A stretch of 64,000 nt of DNA, taken from an uncultured Eubacteriales bacterium (GTDB taxonomy: Bacteria > Bacillota > Clostridia > Lachnospirales > Cellulosilyticaceae). Of this stretch, positions 34,138 through 42,905 are shown in pieces; position 1 is the stretch's first letter; each line of letters begins with the position of its first letter. The position numbers and the translations under genes were made by a program. Location of the stretch: assembly GCA_900551325.1 (NCBI GenBank), contig URVM01000004.1, forward strand, positions 124,001-188,000, in the 5' to 3' direction. Under the pieces are notes generated by a model. That model made no database searches. It saw only the letters and a list, made by a program, of their open reading frames with translations, and was not told where the DNA came from.

Positions 34138-35541
34138 TTATTCGTTGTTTTTTCCAAGTTTTTCTACACGATCTTTTGCTCTATTATAGTAAGAAGTATT
34201 TTTATATTCATTTACTATAATAGTATATAATTGTAGTGCTTTACTCTTATTATTATTTTTTTCTTCTATTTGCCCCATATTATAAATAGAGCCAGCTGCT
34301 ATTCTTGTTCCTGGAGCAAACATAACACACTTCTCAAATTCTAGAGCAGCTTCTACATAATTTCCTTGGTCATATAATTTATTACCATCTTTATAAAAAG
34401 CTTCACCCGCTTTAGGATATACCTTTTCCTTAAGCTCCTCATACAGAGTTTGTTTTTCAGACTTTAGGTCCTTTACAGAAATATTATTTAAGATTTCTGC
34501 TGCTGCCTTCCACTCGGAAGATTCTCTTAAATTTTGTGCTTCCCAAAGTTTATTTTCTTGAAGGGTTACATTATACATTTGTTGTAAGCTGTTGTTGTCT
34601 TCTATTAATTTTTTATTAGTCGTATCAAGGGTAGTTTGGCTTGTTTTACTCTCTTCAATAAAAGTATCAAATTCTACCTTTAGGCTTGCATTTTCTGATG
34701 TTATATCATCAACTTTCTTCTCTAATGCTGCTGTTTTACTTGGTACAATAAGCGCTGTTTCTACCCCAAACATACAAAGGGATCCAAAAATAAAGTACAT
34801 AATATACCTAGTAAATAAGCCGCCTCTTTGAATAATCTTTTGTGGCTTTACTTCAGTAGAAATATCTAAATCATTAATATGTGGTGCTGAAATAATATTT
34901 TGTTGCTGTTCTTCTATAAGGAGTTTATCACTTTCTATTTTCCCTAGGTAATACATCGCTTTTTTATTCGTTGTATCCTTTTTAAGTACATAACGGAGTT
35001 GAGCCAAAGCTTTGTGCTCTTGTTTTTGATATATGTAGCAAAGAGCAAGTAAATTTCTTGCTTCTAGGAAATTTGGATTTAAATTTATAGCCTTTTTCAA
35101 CCTTATAACTGCCATATCATCATTCTTTTTTTCTAAATAACGTAATGCCCGGTTATAAAGGGTTAAGCTATCTTTATAAGCTTCTAGCCTTTTAGGCATC
35201 TTTTGTAACCTATTCATATATTCTACTGCGATATTATCTTCCTTACATAAGGCATCACTTAAAATCCATAGTTTAAGTGCAGATGCTATTTCTCCTATTT
35301 CAAAATAAATAAGCCCTAATAAATTTTTAGCCTTTACATTATATTTATTAAAAGAAATGGCCTTCTCTAAACAAGGAATAGCCAAAGAAAGTTCACGTGA
35401 AGTAGCATAATCATATGCTTTATTATAATAATACTCACTTTTTATATAAAGTCTTTCGACCCACAAAAGATCTTCCCCACAAGCATGGCATACACCTATA
35501 CTATTACCATCATGATTGCAATACGGACATTTTACTTGCAT
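34138..35541 (-). CDS. Zinc-ribbon, TPR-repeat membrane protein
   Basis: A 467-residue protein: a zinc ribbon (Cys5, Cys8, Cys18, Cys21), TPR repeats (about residues 30-215, including AKNLLGLIYFEIGEIASAL), one membrane helix (about 245-267), a coiled coil (about 270-325) and further TPR-like repeats near the C-terminus (YNMGQIEEKNNNKSKALQLY). The N-terminal half should be cytoplasmic and the C-terminal half outside. The role is probably scaffolding; no specific function is known. It follows a 47-codon gene by 3 bases and lies upstream of spoIIA without a clear link. Confidence 0.8.
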   Translation of the reverse strand: MQVKCPYCNHDGNSIGVCHACGEDLLWVERLYIKSEYYYNKAYDYATSRELSLAIPCLEKAISFNKYNVKAKNLLGLIYFEIGEIASALKLWILSDALCKEDNIAVEYMNRLQKMPKRLEAYKDSLTLYNRALRYLEKKNDDMAVIRLKKAINLNPNFLEARNLLALCYIYQKQEHKALAQLRYVLKKDTTNKKAMYYLGKIESDKLLIEEQQQNIISAPHINDLDISTEVKPQKIIQRGGLFTRYIMYFIFGSLCMFGVETALIVPSKTAALEKKVDDITSENASLKVEFDTFIEESKTSQTTLDTTNKKLIEDNNSLQQMYNVTLQENKLWEAQNLRESSEWKAAAEILNNISVKDLKSEKQTLYEELKEKVYPKAGEAFYKDGNKLYDQGNYVEAALEFEKCVMFAPGTRIAAGSIYNMGQIEEKNNNKSKALQLYTIIVNEYKNTSYYNRAKDRVEKLGKNNE

Positions 35542-35544
35542 AAC

Positions 35545-35688
35545 CTATTTCCCCTGTTCATTTACTTGTTTGCTTATTTTAATCAAATCGATAAGATCTT
35601 TTATCTCTCCATTTCCTATATTCTCTTCTATATGCCCTACTTCCATTATTGGTTTGAATTTTTCTAGCTCTTTCTCAAATTCAATCAT
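35545..35688 (-). CDS. Small hypothetical protein, 47 aa
   Basis: A short reading frame starting MIEFEKELEKFKPIMEVGHI and ending KQVNEQGK, highly charged and probably helical. Its TAG stop is 3 bases before the ATG of the TPR gene, and a GGTAGGG site lies before its own ATG, so translation coupling is likely. I do not recognise the protein. Confidence 0.6.
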   Translation of the reverse strand: MIEFEKELEKFKPIMEVGHIEENIGNGEIKDLIDLIKISKQVNEQGK

Positions 35689-35865
35689 TTTTAAACCCTA
35701 CCTTTTCTAAGATATAAAACATTCTATGTTCATAGTACAACTAACTTTTGTTATAATCAATAATTATCTTAATATGAAAGTAATTTTTAGTAAACTTGAC
35801 ATTTTCATCAGATATGACTAACCTATAAGGAGGAAGAAACTGTAATTAAGGAGGATGACCCTAGC

Positions 35866-36222
35866 ATGAAAGAAATTGAAGTTTGCACTTGCCCTACTAT
35901 TCATGATGATGTTGTAAAAAAAGTTATACCTTCTATTTTAGATGAAGATAAAGCTACTGACTTAGCAGGCTTTTTTAAGGTTTTTTCTGATCCAACACGA
36001 ATCAAAATATTAAGTGCTCTTTTTGTATCAGAAATGTGTGTATGTGACTTAGCCGCTTCACTTAATATGACTCATTCTGCTATTTCACATCAATTACGCA
36101 CTTTTAAAGCAGCAAAACTAGTAAAGTCACGTAAAGAAGGAAAAGTTGTCTATTACTCACTGGCTGACTCTCATATTCAACAGATTTTCCATCAAGGTTA
36201 CGAACATATCTGTGAAAACTAA
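35866..36222 (+). CDS. ArsR/SmtB-family metal sensor
   Basis: A 118-residue winged-helix repressor. The sensing motif SEMCVCDLA in helix 3 plus CTCPT near the N-terminus resembles CadC/SmtB sensors for cadmium, lead or zinc. The recognition helix is MTHSAISHQLRTFKAAKLV. Such genes normally sit beside a metal-efflux ATPase, but none is adjacent. A TTGACA precedes the gene by about 70 bases, and a 15-bp terminator follows. Confidence 0.88.
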   Translation: MKEIEVCTCPTIHDDVVKKVIPSILDEDKATDLAGFFKVFSDPTRIKILSALFVSEMCVCDLAASLNMTHSAISHQLRTFKAAKLVKSRKEGKVVYYSLADSHIQQIFHQGYEHICEN

Positions 36223-36229
36223 TATAAAT

Positions 36230-36268
36230 AAAGAGAGACAACACTTTTAATTGGTGTTGTCTCTCTTT
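36230..36268. terminator. Bidirectional terminator, 15-bp stem
   Basis: 36230-36244 pairs perfectly with 36254-36268. It lies between the ArsR-type gene and the convergent small membrane protein. Confidence 0.88.
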
Positions 36269-36280
36269 GTTACCTTCTTC

Positions 36281-36541
36281 TTAACTATTTTTAACTACTA
36301 CACTTACAAAACCTATTCCACCTATTAATAAAACTATAGTGCCTATACTTTTATAAGCTTCTGTAGATGCATTTGTCTTGGCTTCATCTAGATGAGTTGA
36401 ATAATTGGTCATACCAAGTGCACCCTTAGTTACTCTTGTTGTTGTACCTGCTTGTTGCCCTAAGTCATAACTATTCATTATAAGAAATATCCCTAATAAC
36501 ATTAAAAGTATAAAAATATGAATGGGTCTCATCTTTTTCAC
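36281..36541 (-). CDS. Small two-helix membrane protein, 86 aa
   Basis: An 86-residue protein with helices at about residues 8-22 and 65-82 and a polar loop between them. The GTG start follows GGGGAG at five bases. I do not recognise a family. It is downstream of the ATP-grasp pair by 65 bases and could belong to that transcript. Confidence 0.6.
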   Translation of the reverse strand: MKKMRPIHIFILLMLLGIFLIMNSYDLGQQAGTTTRVTKGALGMTNYSTHLDEAKTNASTEAYKSIGTIVLLIGGIGFVSVVVKNS

Positions 36542-36605
36542 ACTTTCTCCCCTCTTTTCTTTATATAAAATGGTTGGAGTATTCTCTAATTAAAATTTTC
36601 TATTA

Positions 36606-37466
36606 CTACTTATATCTCATCTCATTTGCTATGTAATGGATATACACCTTTGCAGTATCTACTTTATTAAGGGTATAGAGACTTCTGCTTCCTACAGCGT
36701 CTTCTAGTTCATTGAAGATAAATTTACCATCTTTATCAATCATAAAGTCTACACCTACATAATCACACTTTAGATGATTTAATAATTGGTATACTAAGCT
36801 TTCTTCTTCTTCACTTAGGGTATAGCTTTCTATTTGTCCACCTAAGCAGTAGTTAGCTCTAAAGTCAACTTTAGAGTATCTTCTAATAGCTCCTATAATT
36901 TTATTTCCTATTACAAAGACGCGTACATCTTCACCTACATGGTTACATAGTGCTTGTATAAGCCATTCTTCCTTCTTGGAATGACTTAATATGTCTTCTA
37001 ATGCTTCCTTATTTTCTACTTTAAAGACTTCTGTGCCCCCATGACCATCTGGACTTTTAATCACTAATGGGTAATCAAAGTCTAGGTCACCTACATTCAT
37101 ATACTGTGGGTAATACATAAGGGTTTTTAGAGCTGGTAATCCAAGGCTACTTACAAACTGATGAGTCCTTCCTTTATGATTAGCTATATAAGTTACTTCA
37201 CTTGAATTAAAAACTCTTATACCCATACCTTCAAATTGTTTGGCCAGCATTGTTTCCCTTGTACGATTAATTACAAAAACAATCTCTTCAATAGGCTTTT
37301 TATTCACACTTAGCCAAAGGCCTTCTTTATTGACTCCAAAACTTATTTCTTCAAAACAGATACATTGTATCTCTAATCCTTCTAACTTACCATATTCTAT
37401 AAGCATATTTGCATAGCTTATATTCTTTAAATAGTCTTCTTTTTTATAAATGAGTAGACCTTTCAT
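36606..37466 (-). CDS. ATP-grasp protein, RimK-like (second of a pair)
   Basis: A 286-residue ATP-grasp enzyme, a RimK-like carboxylate-amine ligase by fold. The B domain begins near FVSSLGLPALKTLMYYP; the nucleotide region includes YPLVIKSPDGHGGTEV and the metal site lies in DFMIDKDGKFIFNELEDAVGSR. The substrate is unknown. It overlaps the other ATP-grasp gene upstream by 23 bases and is its paralogue. Confidence 0.82.
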   Translation of the reverse strand: MKGLLIYKKEDYLKNISYANMLIEYGKLEGLEIQCICFEEISFGVNKEGLWLSVNKKPIEEIVFVINRTRETMLAKQFEGMGIRVFNSSEVTYIANHKGRTHQFVSSLGLPALKTLMYYPQYMNVGDLDFDYPLVIKSPDGHGGTEVFKVENKEALEDILSHSKKEEWLIQALCNHVGEDVRVFVIGNKIIGAIRRYSKVDFRANYCLGGQIESYTLSEEEESLVYQLLNHLKCDYVGVDFMIDKDGKFIFNELEDAVGSRSLYTLNKVDTAKVYIHYIANEMRYK

Positions 37467-38358
37467 CCCTTGTCACTTCCTTAATATATTCCATAATCTT
37501 GTCTGCTACATTAATCCCTGTAAGTTCTAAAATATTTCTAATATGAGCATTTGAATTGACCTCACATAAAATAGGCTCATCTCCCTGTCCAAACATTAAG
37601 TCTACCCCTGCAAAGTCTAAACCTAAATATTGACAAGCTCGTATGGCTACTTCCTTAAATGCTTCACTTGGTTTGTATTCATACATACTGCCCCCATTTG
37701 TAATATTGGCTCTAAAATCTTCTTCATTACGACGAAGCATACTAGCTACTACTTTACCACCTACTACATGTATACGCACATCACGACCTTTACTTGATTC
37801 TATAAACTCTTGGTAAAGATGTGGTATATCTATAAGTTTTCTTCTAATCTTAATTAGTTCTTCTTTACACCTTATTAAATACACTTGCATACCAAAAGAA
37901 CCATAACACTCCTTTACTACTAAAGGATAGTCTAATACTTCTTCTATCTTTTCTATATATAAATCTTCTTTAGACTCATCAAACATACCTTTAAATACAA
38001 GAGGTGCCATTAAAGTTTTAGCTGTAGCAATACCACTTCCCTTTAGTGCCATCATTGTCATGCCTTTATGGTCACAGCTTGCTATAGCCTGTGAAGAATT
38101 AAAAACTTTAAGTCCCATCTCTTCTAAGAGTCTCGCCAACATTACATCTTTATCTAAGAAAAGTATAAACTGTATATCTTCTATGGTTTTATTTATAAAA
38201 GGTTCATGATTATCTTTAATCCCGTAGCATACTTCATCTGTATACCATACTTCAATCTCTATACCTTGCCTTTGCCCTGCTTCTATATATAAATTTTTAA
38301 TATCTTCAAACTTACTCGTTCTCATATACCCATTTACAACTAATGCCCCTTTTATCAT
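37444..38358 (-). CDS. ATP-grasp protein, RimK-like (first of a pair)
   Basis: A 304-residue paralogue of its downstream neighbour. VVKECYGSFGMQVYLI and GVDLMFGQGDEPILCEVNSNAHIRN are the nucleotide and metal segments; the final EVNSNA is a more standard ATP-grasp ending than the partner's ELEDA. Tandem ATP-grasp genes may form a heteromer or act in succession on one substrate; I cannot name it. The ATG follows AAGGAGG. The acidic gene lies upstream past a terminator. Confidence 0.82.
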   Translation of the reverse strand: MIKGALVVNGYMRTSKFEDIKNLYIEAGQRQGIEIEVWYTDEVCYGIKDNHEPFINKTIEDIQFILFLDKDVMLARLLEEMGLKVFNSSQAIASCDHKGMTMMALKGSGIATAKTLMAPLVFKGMFDESKEDLYIEKIEEVLDYPLVVKECYGSFGMQVYLIRCKEELIKIRRKLIDIPHLYQEFIESSKGRDVRIHVVGGKVVASMLRRNEEDFRANITNGGSMYEYKPSEAFKEVAIRACQYLGLDFAGVDLMFGQGDEPILCEVNSNAHIRNILELTGINVADKIMEYIKEVTRDERSTHL

Positions 38359-38420
38359 CTACCTGCCTCCTTACTTAGTCTTTTGCTTTATTGTACGTAA
38401 GATTCTATGTAAAGGCAATA

Positions 38421-38452
38421 AAAAAGTGAGGCTCATCATTTAGCCTCACTCT
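38421..38452 (-). terminator. Terminator after the acidic-protein gene
   Basis: A 9-bp stem AGTGAGGCT/AGCCTCACT with a short loop and, on the minus strand, a T-run. It separates the acidic gene from the ATP-grasp pair. Confidence 0.82.
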
Positions 38453-38493
38453 TCCACATATGCATTTTATCTATAAGTTTTATTGTAGATGTT

Positions 38494-38874
38494 TTATTTT
38501 TCTTTCTCATCGTCTATCTCTTCAATGTCTTCAACATCTTCTACTTCATCTAATTCTTCCAGTTCATTAAATTCTACTATTTCTACTTCTTCCCCTAATT
38601 CATTTAGTTCTTCTAACTCTTCTACCTCATCTAAGTCTTGTAGTTCCTCTAATCCTTCTACCTCATCTAATGATTCCTCATTATTGTTATATCCAGTATC
38701 TTCTTCATCTTCATTGTTTTCTTCATCCTCTTCAGCTTCTTCCTCTTCTTCATCGTACATGTTCTCATCATCTTCTGGCACTATAGATGAAAGATTGTGA
38801 GTTTGTTGTTCCGAAAGTATAAAAACGATAATGACACAAACAACTAATAAAATAATAAGTACTACAGGACTCAT
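38494..38874 (-). CDS. Membrane-anchored, highly acidic protein, 126 aa
   Basis: A 126-residue protein with one N-terminal helix (about residues 3-20) followed by about 100 residues dominated by Glu and Asp, in loose repeats such as LDEVEGLEELQ and LEELDEVEDVED. It probably stays disordered. No family is recognised. The tail could bind calcium or cations or basic proteins; this is inference. The ATG follows AAGGGGG. The opposite strand encodes a Ser-rich frame that is a shadow of this gene. Confidence 0.7.
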   Translation of the reverse strand: MSPVVLIILLVVCVIIVFILSEQQTHNLSSIVPEDDENMYDEEEEEAEEDEENNEDEEDTGYNNNEESLDEVEGLEELQDLDEVEELEELNELGEEVEIVEFNELEELDEVEDVEDIEEIDDEKEK

Positions 38875-38955
38875 AATAGAACCCCCTTAGAGTATCTATC
38901 TATCACTATCAACATATGTTTATTTTCTTTTAAACATACCTATTGACAAGCTTTT

Positions 38956-39909
38956 TTATACAAGACGATTTCTTTTTTCTCCTTTAGTAAAGGCTTCTAT
39001 ATTAAGGACAACCTGATGGACAAGATTACGTCTTGCCTCTACACTGGCCCATGCAATATGAGGTGTTACAAACCATTTTGAAGGATCTACTTGGTAAAAT
39101 GGATGATTCTCACTAATCGGTTCTTTTGCTAGTACATCTAGTGCTGCCCCGCGAATTAAATCTTCTTTAAGTGCTTTTGCTAGTGCTTCTTCATCTATAA
39201 TTTTGCCCCGGCCTACATTGATTAAAATACTAGACTTTTTCATCTTCTGGAGTTCTTTTTCTCCTATAAGATTTTTTGTCTTTTCATTCAGTGGTGCATG
39301 AATAGAAATAATATCACTTGTTTCTAGTAGTGTATCTAATGATACTAAAGGATAGCCACCGTCCCTATTATTACCTGAAGTAGAATAATAAACCACCTTG
39401 GCTCCAAAAGCTTCAGCTAGCCTTGCCACTTCTTTTCCAATGGCACCCATACCTATTATTCCCCATGTTTTATTTGTCAGCTCATAAAAAGGTCTTGCAA
39501 TATAGGCAAAAGTATCACTCTCGGCATACTTCTTTTCCTTTACATAGGTATCATAAAAACTAAGTTGTTCTAAAAGGTGAAATAGCATGGCAAAAGTATG
39601 TTGGGCTACACTTTGTGTAGAGTAGCCTGCTACATTTACAACACCTATTCCACGAGACGCTGCATAATCTAAATCAATATTATTAAACCCTGTTGCAAAA
39701 AGTGCAATAAGTTTTAAATTATTAGCTTCTTTTAAATTAGCCTCTCTTAAAACTACCTTATTTGTAATAACCACATGGGCATCTTGAATACGCTCCCTTA
39801 CATCTTCTGGTTCAGTTAAAGGATAAATTTCTACTTCGCCTAAAGCCTTAATAGGATCAAGGTCTATATCTGCCCCTAAAGTTTTAGCATCTAAAATTAC
39901 TATTTTCAT
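38956..39909 (-). CDS. D-2-hydroxyacid dehydrogenase
   Basis: A 317-residue NAD(H)-dependent dehydrogenase. The Rossmann motif is GMGAIGKEVARLA (about residues 150-165). The active site has Arg in NVGRGKIIDEEAL, Glu in the AKEPISENHPF region and His in HIAWAS. Glycerate/hydroxypyruvate, or another short 2-hydroxyacid, is a likely substrate, but the sequence does not decide. It is monocistronic. Confidence 0.9.
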   Translation of the reverse strand: MKIVILDAKTLGADIDLDPIKALGEVEIYPLTEPEDVRERIQDAHVVITNKVVLREANLKEANNLKLIALFATGFNNIDLDYAASRGIGVVNVAGYSTQSVAQHTFAMLFHLLEQLSFYDTYVKEKKYAESDTFAYIARPFYELTNKTWGIIGMGAIGKEVARLAEAFGAKVVYYSTSGNNRDGGYPLVSLDTLLETSDIISIHAPLNEKTKNLIGEKELQKMKKSSILINVGRGKIIDEEALAKALKEDLIRGAALDVLAKEPISENHPFYQVDPSKWFVTPHIAWASVEARRNLVHQVVLNIEAFTKGEKRNRLV

Positions 39910-39968
39910 TTATTTCTCCTTAGATATATATTTTATGTATGGTTTATCTATTAAAGATTTTAAAAATT

Positions 39969-40000
39969 GGGAGTTAGGACTGTCTCATTGTCCTACTCCC
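39969..40000 (-). terminator. Terminator after the SPFH gene
   Basis: GGGAGTTAGGAC and GTCCTACTCCC pair with one bulged base; the minus strand continues with a T-run. It closes the SPFH gene and precedes the dehydrogenase. Confidence 0.82.
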
Positions 40001-40043
40001 ATCTTTTAATACTTTTAATTCTTTCTATTCATTATCTTAACTA

Positions 40044-41141
40044 TTAAAGCTTCATGCCACATTCATTACAGAATTTAGCATCTGTTTCTGCTTTCGTACC
40101 ACATTCTGGACAGAACTTTGGTTTTGCCACTTCTACTTTTGTACCACACTCTGTACAAAACTTAGCTGTATCACTAAGCATCGTACCACACTGTAAGCAT
40201 TTTCTTCCTACTTCATTTTGCCCTTGTGTAGGTACTGAAGTTGTAGGTGCTATGCCTTGAGTAGGATTGTTCACATTCTTCATACCTTGGCTAAAAGCCT
40301 GACCCATATGAATACCCATACCAAGTCCCATACCACCTTGTATCATAGCGTTTAAGCCATCATTTTCAGCTGACTTTTCCATAATATCCATTTGTCTAAT
40401 AGCTTGAATGCGTGAGAGGCGATCTGTATCTACACTACCTCTTATATTCATATCTGTTAACTCTTGAAGAGATTTTTGGAGTTCCTCTGGTAGTGAAATA
40501 TTACCAATAGTAAATGTATGAATTTGTAAACCAAACTTTTTGAAAGCTTCCCCTACATCTTTAATCATTTGTTCACTGATTTCATTATACTGGGAAGCTA
40601 TACGTGCTACAGTCACATTTAAACTGCCAATAGCATCACTAAAATGATTCACAATATAATCTTTAAGCTGATTGTTAATAGACTCTTTTGTGTATCTATT
40701 ATTTGTGCTAGAAACTGTCTCAATAAACTGCTGTGGCTCTGTAATACTAAAAGTATAAGTTCCAAAAGCACGTACTTGTACTTGCCCAAACTGAGGATCT
40801 GGAATCCATATAGGTCCAGGTGTTCCCCATTTATTATTAATAATTTCCTTTGTACTTACAAAGAATACATCAGATTTAAAGGGGGATTTAAAGCCATAGG
40901 CCCATCCTTTTAAGTCACCTAAAAAAGGTAAGTTCTCTGTCTCAAGCTTATAAGTACCTGGTCCAAATATATCAGCAATTTCTCCCTTGTCTACAAATAC
41001 AGCCACTTGCCCAGGTCTTACAATAAGTTGTGCACCATATTGTATTTCCTGATCTTCCATTGGATACATATATACTAATGTATCTTCACTATTATCCAAC
41101 CACTGAATAATATCCAGCAATTGCTTTTTAAAGAACCCCAT
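40044..41141 (-). CDS. SPFH-domain protein with two C-terminal zinc ribbons
   Basis: A 365-residue protein: SPFH/band-7 type domain (about residues 20-265, with QLIVRPGQVAVFVDKGEIADIFGPG near the start), a Gly/Met-rich linker, then two double-cysteine zinc ribbons (CLQCG...CTECG and CPECG...CNECG) at the end. It resembles the virion-core-like SPFH proteins of Firmicutes, whose role in membrane organisation or stress is not defined. I use ATG 41141, eight bases after GGGAG; a GTG at 41150 is less favoured. Confidence 0.85.
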   Translation of the reverse strand: MGFFKKQLLDIIQWLDNSEDTLVYMYPMEDQEIQYGAQLIVRPGQVAVFVDKGEIADIFGPGTYKLETENLPFLGDLKGWAYGFKSPFKSDVFFVSTKEIINNKWGTPGPIWIPDPQFGQVQVRAFGTYTFSITEPQQFIETVSSTNNRYTKESINNQLKDYIVNHFSDAIGSLNVTVARIASQYNEISEQMIKDVGEAFKKFGLQIHTFTIGNISLPEELQKSLQELTDMNIRGSVDTDRLSRIQAIRQMDIMEKSAENDGLNAMIQGGMGLGMGIHMGQAFSQGMKNVNNPTQGIAPTTSVPTQGQNEVGRKCLQCGTMLSDTAKFCTECGTKVEVAKPKFCPECGTKAETDAKFCNECGMKL

Positions 41142-41172
41142 CGCCTTCACTCCCTCACTAATCTATTAAAAA

Positions 41173-42411
41173 CTAAATAGCCCAGTTTCCATCTTTTAAT
41201 ATAGTTAATGTTTCACCTGACTCAGTTATACCTTCAATAGTTAAATTTTTTCCACCTACCATAAAGTCAACATGAGTAATAGAAGTATTTGCACCCTTTT
41301 CTTCTAATTCTTCTTTAGAAAGTTCAGTCCCACCTTCTAATGTATCTGGGTAAGCACTTCCAATAGCAAAGTGACAAGATGCATTTTCATCGAAAAGTGT
41401 ATTATAGAAAATAGTCTCTGTATTAGAAACTGGCGAGTCATCAGGTACAATAGCCACTTCACCTAAATAATGTGATCCTTCATCTGTTTCAATAAGTTCT
41501 TTAAGTGTATCGTATCCTACTTTAGCTGTAAAATCTACAATACGTCCTTTTTCAAAGAATAATACAAACTCATCTATAACATTTCCACCATAGCTTAAAG
41601 GTTTAGTAGAAGCAAGCTTACCTTCTACCCCATATTTATGTGGCATTGTAAATACTTCTTCTGTTGGCATATTAGCTACATAGTAAGTGCCTACTTTATT
41701 GTAACTTCCACCGCCTTGCCAAATATGACCTTTTGGAAGTTCTACATATAGATCTGTGCCTGGTCCTGTATAATGAAGCTTTGTAAATTTCTTTTCTGTC
41801 AAGAATTTTGTTTTTTCTTCAAGTGCTTTTGTATGATTTTCCCAAGAAGCTACTGGGTCTTCTTCATAGATACGGTTAGCAATAAAGATTTTGTCCCAAA
41901 GCATTTCTACTGCTTCTTCATTATCAATAGCTTCTGGGAAAACTTTTCTTGCCCAACCTTCTGTAGGAATAGAAGCTACACACCATGCCACATCTCCATT
42001 TTGAGTGTATCTTCTAAATGGCTCTAAAGCTATGCCTGCTGTTTTTTGCATTGTAGCAATACGTTTAGAATCTACATCTTTTAATAAATCTGGATTAGCT
42101 GCTGATATACTAATAAAAGCACAATTTTTTTCAGCAAGTTTACGTTTCCCTTCTGCTACCCATTCTGGATATTCTAAGAAAGCCTCATCTGGTGCATGCA
42201 TGTATTGCACTTTATTAAGTTCTTCATCTACATAGTCTACATATACTTTTTTAGCCCCTACTTCATAAGCACATTTTGCAAGCTCTCTTGCAAAGTAAGC
42301 AGTTTGAATAGGTGCAGTAATCATAAGGTATTGATCCTTTTGGATATTTACACCTATTTCTACTATTAATCTTGCATATTGTTTTAAATTCTCTTCTTTT
42401 GTTCTGTTCAT
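41173..42411 (-). CDS. M29-family aminopeptidase (AmpS type)
   Basis: A 412-residue thermophilic-type (M29) metallo-aminopeptidase. The metal-binding region includes GGGSYNKVGTYYVANMPTEEVF, the later EGSHYLGEVAIVPDDSPV, ENASCHFAIGSAYPDT and the closing HVDFMVGG. It removes N-terminal residues from peptides with two metal ions, in the cytosol. Length is normal. It follows the DUF4250 gene by 14 bases, likely the same transcript. Confidence 0.92.
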   Translation of the reverse strand: MNRTKEENLKQYARLIVEIGVNIQKDQYLMITAPIQTAYFARELAKCAYEVGAKKVYVDYVDEELNKVQYMHAPDEAFLEYPEWVAEGKRKLAEKNCAFISISAANPDLLKDVDSKRIATMQKTAGIALEPFRRYTQNGDVAWCVASIPTEGWARKVFPEAIDNEEAVEMLWDKIFIANRIYEEDPVASWENHTKALEEKTKFLTEKKFTKLHYTGPGTDLYVELPKGHIWQGGGSYNKVGTYYVANMPTEEVFTMPHKYGVEGKLASTKPLSYGGNVIDEFVLFFEKGRIVDFTAKVGYDTLKELIETDEGSHYLGEVAIVPDDSPVSNTETIFYNTLFDENASCHFAIGSAYPDTLEGGTELSKEELEEKGANTSITHVDFMVGGKNLTIEGITESGETLTILKDGNWAI

Positions 42412-42425
42412 TTTACCTTCTCCTT

Positions 42426-42611
42426 TTAAGAAACAAATTGATTAATGGATTCTTTATATGAGTATCCAATGGCATCCATTCTACCTAATAATTCTTCCAT
42501 ATCTATATCATAGCTTTTACAAAGCTCTTCTAAAGAATTACACTCATCACGTAATTTCATATTGACAATACTTAGCATCATATAAGGGTCTTTTCTATTT
42601 AAACTTTCCAT
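42426..42611 (-). CDS. DUF4250-family small protein
   Basis: A 61-residue protein that matches the DUF4250 pattern from end to end: DPYMMLSIVNMKLRDE, a central LEELCKSYDID and the C-terminal GYSYKESINQFV. The function is unknown; the family is common in Clostridia. The ATG follows AAGAAAGGA. Cotranscription with the M29 aminopeptidase is likely. Confidence 0.85.
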   Translation of the reverse strand: MESLNRKDPYMMLSIVNMKLRDECNSLEELCKSYDIDMEELLGRMDAIGYSYKESINQFVS

Positions 42612-42721
42612 AATTTTTTCCTTTCTTCTGTCATTTTAGTGCATTTTTCAATAATTAAAGCCATTATATCCCCTTCATTTTAGCGTGTCAACTAAACCTA
42701 TATTTTATTCTATATACTATA

Positions 42722-42749
42722 TTGTATATCCTTAATTTTCTGATATAAT
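42722..42749 (+). promoter_or_regulatory. Promoter of the folate-transporter transcript
   Basis: TTGTAT (42722-42727) and TATAAT (42744-42749) with a 16-base spacer precede the THF riboswitch by about 23 bases. Confidence 0.7.
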
Positions 42750-42772
42750 ACTACTTATCACTATAGACAGTT

Positions 42773-42870
42773 GGCAGAGTAGGTGTAAGTGCGTTAAGTG
42801 CTAGTTGGACGGGAAGTTGCCACTAGACGAAAAGCTTTTGCTTGCGGTACTTACACCGCATTCCGCTGCC
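42773..42870 (+). promoter_or_regulatory. THF riboswitch
   Basis: The motif fits the tetrahydrofolate riboswitch: an outer GGCAG/CTGCC stem, AGAGTAG, the conserved GCGTTAAGTG, and the returning CTTACACCGCATTCCGCTGCC. GTGTAAGT and ACTTACAC form the long inner stem. It lies directly ahead of a FolT-type transporter, which is a standard target. Confidence 0.93.
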
Positions 42871-42905
42871 AAGTCAGCGCTTTCTTATAAATGGAGGTGC
42901 TTAAA

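Noticed and set aside
38489..38800. Serine-rich protein on the plus strand
   Set aside because: It is the complement of the Glu/Asp-rich codons of the real minus-strand gene (38494-38874), which has the ribosome site and terminator.
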